Source of the DNA: Rhodobacteraceae bacterium UBA996
GTDB taxonomy: Bacteria > Pseudomonadota > Alphaproteobacteria > Rhodobacterales > Rhodobacteraceae
Reading direction: 5' to 3'
Assembly: GCA_002291955.1 (NCBI GenBank)
Contig: DBBA01000365.1
Location: forward strand, 1-38,720
DNA: 38,720 nt
Position 1 is the first letter of the stretch, and each line of letters starts with the position of its first letter. Below are positions 34,080 through 38,720 of this stretch, piece after piece. Below the pieces are notes generated by a model. It did no database searches and was not told where the DNA came from. It was given only the letters and a program-made list of their open reading frames with translations. Position numbers and translations under genes: made by a program.

Positions 34080-34415
34080 ATGCGCTTCCTGCGCTTTCTC
34101 CGCAACCTCGCGCTCACACCATCGGCGTTCGATGATGACCCTTGCGGGTTTCTCCGCAACCAGATCGGCCATGGATGGCTCATCGGCGGCCTGCCGGTCC
34201 TGATCTGGGGGCCCCTCGCGCTCGTGGTCACGATCCCAGGCTACGCCATCTTCGAGGTCTGGCAATGGCGCGCCCGTGACGGCGAGTTCTGGGACTGCGT
34301 CGAGGACTTCGCGCACTTCGTCACCGTCGGCCTCGCGATCGCCTTTGCTCCGGTCGTGCTGGTGTCCAGCGCCGCATTCCTGCTGTCGGGATACGCGAGG
34401 AGGGCGGGCTGGTGA
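34080..34415 (+). CDS. Two-helix membrane protein, holin candidate, 111 aa
   Basis: First gene after the 33994-34023 promoter. It has a basic N-terminus (RFLRFLRNLALTPS) and two transmembrane helices: LIGGLPVLIWGPLALVVTIP and VTVGLAIAFAPVVLVSSAAF. A charged loop (QWRARDGEFWDCVEDFAHF) lies between them. The short basic tail is ARRAGW. Two helices and a position at the head of the lysis cassette fit a holin or antiholin. The next gene is an equally good holin, so the two may form a pair. The stop overlaps the next start by four bases. Confidence 0.65.
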   Translation: MRFLRFLRNLALTPSAFDDDPCGFLRNQIGHGWLIGGLPVLIWGPLALVVTIPGYAIFEVWQWRARDGEFWDCVEDFAHFVTVGLAIAFAPVVLVSSAAFLLSGYARRAGW

Positions 34416-34762
34416 GTGAGAATGATCTCGGGATGTGGTCGCAAGTGCTGACCGAAAAGGGGGCGGTGCTTGCGTTCTTCGGTGCCTTGGGCGGTGCAGT
34501 CCGGTCCGCGACGCTGCGGACGACGTGGCGTGAAAGCCTGCGCATCATCTTCATCGGCTCGGCCACCGCTTTCGGGCTGGGCGAGGTGTCGCCGACCATC
34601 CTTCGGTGGATCTTCGGCGAGGCCGCGATCCCGGAATCGGCCAGCACAGCGGTCGGCTTCATCGCGGCAATGGCGTTCATCGTCGGTCTGATCGCGGTGG
34701 TGTTGGTCGAATACCTGATCGAGCGTTCCCAGGGTGGAGGGCGAGATGGTCCTGCGGCGTGA
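34412..34762 (+). CDS. Holin-like membrane protein, 116 aa
   Basis: GTG at 34412 overlaps the previous stop (GTGA). Three hydrophobic segments are visible: KGAVLAFFGALGGAVRSA, LRIIFIGSATAFGLGEV and AVGFIAAMAFIVGLIAVVLV. A hydrophilic C-terminal tail follows (EYLIERSQGGGRDGPAA). Size and topology fit a phage holin that opens the inner membrane for the amidase encoded two genes downstream. Its last 17 bases overlap the start of the next small gene. Confidence 0.65.
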   Translation: MSENDLGMWSQVLTEKGAVLAFFGALGGAVRSATLRTTWRESLRIIFIGSATAFGLGEVSPTILRWIFGEAAIPESASTAVGFIAAMAFIVGLIAVVLVEYLIERSQGGGRDGPAA

Positions 34763-34865
34763 AAAGCAATGCCCGAGGAAGGACGCCGCCGACACACTGA
34801 AGGTCGGCGTCATCGTCTTCCTGATCGGGGCAGCAGTCTGGATCGCCGCGGAGGTTTTCCTGTGA
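34746..34865 (+). CDS. 39-aa single-pass membrane peptide in the lysis cassette
   Basis: ATG at 34746, with GGAGG at 34736-34740. It ends with TGA at 34863-34865, overlapping the amidase GTG. The sequence is a charged start, VLRREKQCPRKDAADTLK, and one transmembrane helix VGVIVFLIGAAVWIAAEVFL. It overlaps both neighbours, as expected for tightly packed lysis genes. It may modulate the holin (antiholin-like); that role is inferred. Confidence 0.6.
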   Translation: MVLRREKQCPRKDAADTLKVGVIVFLIGAAVWIAAEVFL

Positions 34866-35359
34866 GCGCGAAGTCGAAACCCTCGGGGATCAGGCAGGGC
34901 AAGGCCCGGCATCTCGTCACCGAGATCATCCTGCATTGCTCGGCGACCATGACGACCGGCTGGTTCGATGACCTGTCGTTCGCGGAGAAGATCGCGGAGA
35001 TCACGCGCTGGCATACCGACCCGAAGCCCAAGGGGCGCGGCTGGCGGGCCATCGGCTACCACTGGATCATCGACCGCGACGGCACGCTGGCGCGCGGGCG
35101 GCAGATGACCGAGATCGGGGCGCATGTGGTCGGTCACAACGCGGGCAGCATTGGCATCTGCCTGATCGGCGGAGGCGGTTCCTCCAAGCGTGATCGCTTT
35201 CTGGAGAACTTCACCCGCGAACAGGACACGGCCGCGCGCAGGCTCATCCAGCAGATCAAGGCGGCAACGCCCATCACGAAGATCAGCGGCCACAACGAGT
35301 ATGCGGCCAGGGCTTGCCCGGGGTTCTTCGTGCCCGAGTGGCTGCAAGGCGTGATGTGA
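34862..35359 (+). CDS. Endolysin: N-acetylmuramoyl-L-alanine amidase (T7 lysozyme type), 165 aa
   Basis: GTG at 34862 overlaps the previous stop (GTGA). This Amidase_2 domain cuts the bond between N-acetylmuramic acid and L-Ala. Zinc ligands are visible at His25 (IILHCSAT), His144 and Cys152 (ISGHNEYAARACPGF); the His-Cys spacing of 8 matches T7 lysozyme. The central fold segments are GWRAIGYHWIIDRDGTLARG and IGAHVVGHNAGSIGICLIGG. No signal peptide or anchor is present, so export depends on the holin. An RNA-polymerase-inhibiting role, as in T7, is unlikely because no phage RNA polymerase is seen. The stop overlaps the Rz start. Confidence 0.92.
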   Translation: MSAKSKPSGIRQGKARHLVTEIILHCSATMTTGWFDDLSFAEKIAEITRWHTDPKPKGRGWRAIGYHWIIDRDGTLARGRQMTEIGAHVVGHNAGSIGICLIGGGGSSKRDRFLENFTREQDTAARRLIQQIKAATPITKISGHNEYAARACPGFFVPEWLQGVM

Positions 35360-35676
35360 TCGGCGCGTGGGTCCGCGGCTGGGCGATCAAGGTCGGCGCG
35401 GCCGTGGTCGCTGGCGCCCTGATCTGGAGCCACGCAGCCGCCTACCGCGCAGGGGCTGACCGCGTAGAGGCCCGCTACGAGCGCGAGGCTGCGGAACTGC
35501 GGGCAGAGCGCGACAAGGCCCTGCGCGTCGCCTCACAGAGGGAGGCGGCCCGTCTGGCGGCCGAGGAAGCAGCGACCCGACTGGCACAGGAGTTGGAAGA
35601 TGCGGCGCGCGCGGATCCCGGGGCTGATGCTCCTGCTCTTGGTGCTGACAGCGTGCGCAGGCTCCAGGCCCGTTGA
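35356..35676 (+). CDS. Rz: Inner-membrane spanin (Rz-like), 106 aa
   Basis: GTG at 35356 overlaps the amidase stop. It has an N-terminal transmembrane anchor (IKVGAAVVAGALIWSHAAAY) followed by a long charged coiled coil (ARYEREAAELRAERDKALRV, then ASQREAARLAAEEAATRLAQ). This is the standard i-spanin plan. It spans the periplasm and pairs with the outer-membrane lipoprotein encoded in another frame inside its 3' end (35600-35676), completing lysis by fusing or disrupting the outer membrane. Identified from topology and gene order. Confidence 0.82.
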   Translation: MIGAWVRGWAIKVGAAVVAGALIWSHAAAYRAGADRVEARYEREAAELRAERDKALRVASQREAARLAAEEAATRLAQELEDAARADPGADAPALGADSVRRLQAR

Positions 35677-35854
35677 GGTTGAGCGACCGGCGCCGCCGCC
35701 GTCGCTGACGCTGCCCTGTGCGGGGCCCGTGGCTCTGCCAGATCGCGGACTGACACAGGGCGAGGTCGAGGTGCTGTGGGGCCGGGACCGGTCGTCCCTG
35801 CGAGCCTGTGGAAGCCGTCACGTCGGGCTTGTTGAATGGGTGGCGATTCCCTGA
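35600..35854 (+). CDS. Rz1: Outer-membrane spanin lipoprotein (Rz1-like), 84 aa
   Basis: ATG at 35600, inside the Rz gene in a different frame and continuing 178 bases past its stop. The signal peptide RRARIPGLMLLLLVLTAC has a lipobox LTAC with Cys19 as the lipidated residue. The mature protein starts AGSRPVEVERPAPPPS, the proline-rich stretch typical of Rz1. The rest (LTLPCAGPVALPDRGLTQGE, VEVLWGRDRSSLRACGSRH) is longer than in lambda and has two further cysteines. It pairs with Rz. The stop codon lies in the loop of a strong hairpin. Confidence 0.85.
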   Translation: MRRARIPGLMLLLLVLTACAGSRPVEVERPAPPPSLTLPCAGPVALPDRGLTQGEVEVLWGRDRSSLRACGSRHVGLVEWVAIP

Positions 35855-35871
35855 GCGGGAACCCGCCACCC
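35838..35871 (+). terminator. Strong two-part hairpin at the end of the lysis operon
   Basis: GGGTGGCG (35838-35845) pairs with CGCCACCC (35864-35871), and TTCCC (35847-35851) pairs with GGGAA (35857-35861), with a small internal bulge and loop TGAGC. The Rz1 stop codon is in the loop. A TCTTTT run follows only 14 bases later, so classic intrinsic termination is uncertain, but a transcript end or barrier here fits the operon boundary. Confidence 0.6.
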
Positions 35872-36165
35872 CGGATTCTGCTACGTCTTTTGCCCCAGAA
35901 CACCTGCGACACGACCGGCGACGACACCGGCTGTAATCGCATGTCTGGCCGTCAGGATACGGGATTCCGTGACGATTTCCTCGGGGTCGCTTGGCGGACC
36001 AGAGAGTGCGCCAGAACTCCGAGGCGGCCGACGTCAAAATCGCCTATATTCCAATGCCCTGCCTTCGCGATGGTCGAGCCAGCCCCCGGATATGCCGGAA
36101 ATCCGTGGCTTCTGCTACAGATTTTGCTACGGAATCCGCACCGGCACGATTCGGGCGAGGAATCC
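35872..36165 (+). promoter_or_regulatory. Integrase upstream region with GATTYTGCTACG repeats
   Basis: No gene is convincing in this stretch between Rz1 and integrase. GATTCTGCTACG (35874-35885) recurs as GATTTTGCTACG (36120-36131). Directly before the latter is TTCTGCTACAGA (36110-36121), giving two tandem 12-bp copies with ten matches. Repeats beside an integrase gene commonly are its arm-type binding sites, so part of the attachment site may lie here. A TATATT (36045-36050) could be a -10 box, but no good -35 is seen. Base composition is less GC-rich than in the genes. Confidence 0.4.
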
Positions 36166-37404
36166 ATGAAACTGACGATCCGGCAGCGTGGCGACAGCGG
36201 CATCTACCATCTCCGAAAGACGGTGCCGCGACGCTACCACGGCATCGAACCGCGCCGTGAGGTCTGGATCAGCTTGAAGACCGACAGTGAAACCGAGGCG
36301 CGCCGCCGCGCCGATGCGGCATGGCAGGAAACACTCGCAGTCTGGGAGGCGATGAAGTCCGGGGATGCAGACCACGCCGAGGCCCGGTTCCAGGCCGCCC
36401 GCGAGGTGGCCAGATCTCCGATGTCCGAGATTTTGGACCGAGTCGAGGCGATCCCCGAGCGTCGTGGGCGCCTTGACATGAAGGTTGCCGCCGCAGTTCT
36501 GGGAACCATTACGCCCCCGGCTGTGACCGTGACCAAGGCCCTCGAACAGTTCTGGGATCTCGCCCAGGATCGCACCCTGGGAAAAAGTGCGGACCAGATC
36601 CGGCGCTGGCGCAACCCGCGCATCAAGGCCGTCACCAACTTCGTGAAGGTCGTCGGGGACAAGCCGATCGGCGAGATCACGCAGGACGACATGCTCGATT
36701 TCGTCGACTGGTGGATGGGCCGGATCCGCGCCGAGGGTCTGACGCCGAACTCCGCCAACAAGGACATCACGCATCTCGGCAACATCCTGAAGACCGTGAA
36801 CACGAAGAAGCGCATGGGGCTGAAACTGCCCTTGGGCGATCTTGCGCTGCGCGAGGGTGAGAAGCGGACTCGCCCGCCGTTCTCGACCGAGTGGATCCGC
36901 GACAAGATCCTTGCCCCGGGCGCGCTGGACGGACTGAACCGGGAGGCGAGATGCATCCTGCTGGGGATGGTGAACACCGGCTACCGTCCCTCCGAGGGTG
37001 CCGGGCTCCTGCCCCAGCACATCCGGCTGGATGCGGAGATCCCGCACATCTCGATCGAACCCGTCGGCCGCACCCTCAAGAGCCAGTATTCGCGCCGGGT
37101 GATCCCGCTGGCCGGGGTAAGTCTCGCCGCTTTCCGGGAGTTCCCGGACGGCTTCCCGCGTTACAGGGACAACGCCGGGCTGTCCGACACCATCAACAAG
37201 TTCCTGCGCGAAAACCGGTTGCTGGAGACACCCGAACACAGCCTCTATTCCCTGCGCCACAGCTTCGAGGATCGGATGCTGGAGGCGGAGGTGGATGAGC
37301 GGATCCGGCGCGACCTGTTCGGACACGCCCTGAACCGGGAGAGATACGGCAAGGGTGCCAGCCTCGAACACAAGGCGCGCGTGATCGCGTCCATCGCCCT
37401 GTAG
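36166..37404 (+). CDS. int: Tyrosine-family site-specific integrase, 412 aa
   Basis: ATG at 36166, with GAGG at 36157-36160. N-terminal residues 1-50 (TIRQRGDSGIYHLRKTVPRR) form an arm-binding-type domain. A SAM-like core-binding domain covers about 115-230 (VTKALEQFWDLAQDRTLGKS, EITQDDMLDFVDWWMGRIRA). The catalytic domain has Arg274 (MVNTGYRPSEGAGL), Lys305, YSLRH with Arg364, His387 (FGHALNRERYG) and the nucleophile Tyr394. Tyr361 stands where many family members have the first His. It inserts the phage into the host chromosome, showing a temperate lifestyle. It is surrounded by late genes rather than a lysogeny module. The extra in-frame sequence upstream is non-coding. Confidence 0.92.
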   Translation: MKLTIRQRGDSGIYHLRKTVPRRYHGIEPRREVWISLKTDSETEARRRADAAWQETLAVWEAMKSGDADHAEARFQAAREVARSPMSEILDRVEAIPERRGRLDMKVAAAVLGTITPPAVTVTKALEQFWDLAQDRTLGKSADQIRRWRNPRIKAVTNFVKVVGDKPIGEITQDDMLDFVDWWMGRIRAEGLTPNSANKDITHLGNILKTVNTKKRMGLKLPLGDLALREGEKRTRPPFSTEWIRDKILAPGALDGLNREARCILLGMVNTGYRPSEGAGLLPQHIRLDAEIPHISIEPVGRTLKSQYSRRVIPLAGVSLAAFREFPDGFPRYRDNAGLSDTINKFLRENRLLETPEHSLYSLRHSFEDRMLEAEVDERIRRDLFGHALNRERYGKGASLEHKARVIASIAL

Positions 37405-37456
37405 CAAGAATCTGCTTCCCGGCGACCTGATCTAGCCAGGCGCGGCCTGTCCGTGC

Positions 37457-37492
37457 TACATCCTGTGCATCGCCTGCGCAGGACGCGCTCGC
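37457..37492 (+). promoter_or_regulatory. Third copy of the shared leader motif, before the adhesin operon
   Basis: TACATC (37457-37462) could be a -10 box, with no convincing -35. TGCGCAGGACGCGCTCGC (37475-37492) repeats 34040-34057 exactly. The site includes the perfect palindrome CCTGCGCAGG (37474-37483). It starts 41 bases before the ATG at 37517, matching the spacing at the two other sites. Confidence 0.5.
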
Positions 37493-37516
37493 TGTGGTCG
37501 TCACAGGAGCCCGTCC

Positions 37517-37786
37517 ATGCCCGCGATCCCCCCGTTTGTCATCCCCTCAGCCGCCGCGGGGATCTGGACCGAGGTTCTCAACGGAGGCACACCCCTGGTC
37601 GATGGGCCCTATGTCCTGTCGTCGGAACTCTACGATTTCACGCTGACCGTTGCCGATGCGCCCCCGACCCTCGCGGCCTCGGCCATTCCGGTCCCGGCGG
37701 GGACGCCGCACCCGGTTCTCATTCCCTCGGGCAGCAAGCTGTATGTCCGGGGCATCGTCGGCACCGTCATCAACGTGGCGCAGTGA
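37517..37786 (+). CDS. Hypothetical small virion protein, 89 aa
   Basis: ATG at 37517, with CAGGAG at 37504-37509. It is beta-rich with alternating hydrophobic residues (YDFTLTVADAPPTLAASAIP, SKLYVRGIVGTVINVAQ). It has no signal peptide, charged helix or cysteine. The stop overlaps the next start (TGATG), so the two are coupled. It is first in a unit that begins with the shared leader motif. It may be a structural or surface-decorating protein; no family recognised. Confidence 0.6.
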   Translation: MPAIPPFVIPSAAAGIWTEVLNGGTPLVDGPYVLSSELYDFTLTVADAPPTLAASAIPVPAGTPHPVLIPSGSKLYVRGIVGTVINVAQ

Positions 37787-38720
37787 TGACGAGGCGGCGC
37801 CAGCGTTCCCTGCTGAGGTTCCTCTACAACCTGTTCGGGGTGTCGCAACCCGCCTATCCCACCTCAATCTATCCGCCTGCCACCGGCGGCGGGACGCCAC
37901 CGGCCCCGCAGATCATCACCCGAACCGCCCCGGCGACCATCGGTCCCTACGCCGCAGGCCAGCGGCCAATCGACGCCTACACGCCGGGCACCTACGCCTC
38001 GACCGCGGGCACCAGCATCCGCACGGCCAGCTGGCGCGTGAACGGCAGCTTGGTCGCCGGGACCGTCACGCTGATCGGCGCCCAGACCGTCGATCTGACC
38101 GAGAGCGTGACCGACAGCGTCGGCACCCCGGCGCGCATCTGGACCTATGGACCCGTCGCGGTGCCCGCCATCGCGCCGACCGTAAGTGTGGCGATCAACC
38201 AGGGCAGCATCGACGTGGGCGATGTGCTGGGCACGGACATCACCGCGACCCCGAGCATCACGGTGGCCGGGTCGCCCGCGCTGGTCATCGGCGACATCGC
38301 GATCAGCTGGCGGGTCAACAACGCGCCGCGTGCAGCGGGCCAGCTGGTGACGTTCGGCGATATCGTACGGGCGGTGGCGTCCTGGTCGCACCCGGCGGGC
38401 GCTGGCAGCGTCCAGAGCGCGACGCGCACGGTGCCCGTGGCCGTCGCCCCGACCGTCACCGTCGCGCTGGCCGAAGCCGCCTATACCGCGGGCCAGACGC
38501 TGGACGCATCCGACATCGAGCCGACAATCACCAGCCCGGGCTACCCGCCCTTGCTGCTGGGCGACCTGGTCCTGTCGCTGCGCGCCAATGGCGCGCCGGT
38601 GTCCCTGCCCCACGCCGCGATCGCGGGGCAGTCGCTGGTCGGCCGCGCCACCTGGTCGCATCCTGCGGGCGCGGGAACCGCGGACAGCGGCGGAATCACG
38701 GTCGGCGCGGCCGCCCCTGC
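37786..38720 (+). CDS. Ig-like-repeat adhesin or tail-surface protein (5' part, runs off the window)
   Basis: ATG at 37786 overlaps the previous stop and the frame stays open to the window end (311 codons). After a basic start (TRRRQRSLLRFLYNLFGVSQ) and a Pro/Thr linker, it consists of beta-sandwich-like repeats. The motif WSHPAGAG occurs at 38383 and again at 38653, exactly 270 bases (90 residues) apart, each followed by a short Ser/Ala segment and a new strand. Related starts (ISWRVNNAPRAAGQLV and LSLRANGAPVSLP) repeat likewise. Such Ig-like arrays occur on phage surfaces and in adhesins. The end and any receptor-binding or enzymatic tip are outside the window. Confidence 0.75.
   Translation, partial: MTRRRQRSLLRFLYNLFGVSQPAYPTSIYPPATGGGTPPAPQIITRTAPATIGPYAAGQRPIDAYTPGTYASTAGTSIRTASWRVNGSLVAGTVTLIGAQTVDLTESVTDSVGTPARIWTYGPVAVPAIAPTVSVAINQGSIDVGDVLGTDITATPSITVAGSPALVIGDIAISWRVNNAPRAAGQLVTFGDIVRAVASWSHPAGAGSVQSATRTVPVAVAPTVTVALAEAAYTAGQTLDASDIEPTITSPGYPPLLLGDLVLSLRANGAPVSLPHAAIAGQSLVGRATWSHPAGAGTADSGGITVGAAAP

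Noticed and set aside
35838..35880. tRNA 3' end or tRNA-overlapping attachment site (CCCGCCACCCCG)
   Set aside because: No acceptor or anticodon arms can be built upstream; the pairing is explained by the hairpin over the Rz1 stop codon.
1..38720. CRISPR arrays, insertion sequences, complete tRNA or rRNA genes
   Set aside because: Read for these on both strands; no spaced repeats, transposase genes or cloverleaf-compatible sequences were found by eye.

Overview
The window is a contiguous block of a temperate, short-tailed (podovirus-type) phage or prophage. Every convincing gene lies on the + strand. The DNA is very GC-rich with strong G/C preference at codon third positions. Codon use, the integrase type and the protein sequences suggest an alphaproteobacterial host, probably Rhodobacterales (Paracoccus/Rhodobacter-like). 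The host is an inference; no host gene is visible.

Layout. (1) 1-1.7 kb: the 3' end of an upstream gene, a tiny membrane protein, a promoter, the small terminase, and a gene whose reading frame is broken at a 28-bp palindrome. (2) 1.6-9.8 kb, head module: a large terminase whose P-loop is interrupted by an intein, two small unknowns, a P22-type portal, a scaffold protein, a CsrA-like protein, an N4 gp56-type major capsid protein, and a small head protein bracketed by two perfect GC-rich hairpins. (3) 9.8-16 kb, neck and tail: two probable adaptors, a nozzle/stabiliser-type protein, a tail fibre with a collar domain, fibre-associated proteins and a GNAT-like protein. (4) 16-34 kb, ejected proteins: one with a C-terminal S74-like chaperone domain, one with a lambda-lysozyme-like muramidase domain, a proline-rich one, and a 4752-residue polyvalent protein. 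The giant combines an N-terminal region with a transglycosylase-like helix, a DarB-like adenine methyltransferase, an SF2 helicase, a nuclease-like domain, an HExxH metalloprotease motif and a hydrophobic C-terminal region. (5) 34-35.9 kb, lysis: two holin candidates, a 39-residue membrane peptide, a T7-type amidase, and Rz with an embedded Rz1. (6) 35.9-37.4 kb: a tyrosine integrase preceded by short direct repeats. (7) 37.5 kb to the end: a small protein and the start of an Ig-like-repeat, adhesin-like protein that runs off the window.

How the parts fit. The terminase packages DNA through the portal into a capsid built on the scaffold. The adaptors and nozzle close the head, and the fibre binds the host. 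The ejected proteins cross the envelope with the DNA: muramidase opens the wall, and the giant protein probably protects incoming DNA from restriction, as DarB does for P1. Lysis follows the holin/amidase/spanin scheme.

Five points deserve most attention. First, a 113-codon gene is overprinted inside the giant ORF at 24321-24662, with its own Shine-Dalgarno and far better codon statistics than the host frame. Second, a CsrA-like gene sits directly upstream of the capsid gene, whose leader carries two GGA motifs. Third, an intein sits in the terminase P-loop. Fourth, there is a frameshift at a long palindrome. Fifth, a leader motif is repeated before three separate transcription units. No repressor, replication gene, tRNA or CRISPR array is visible.
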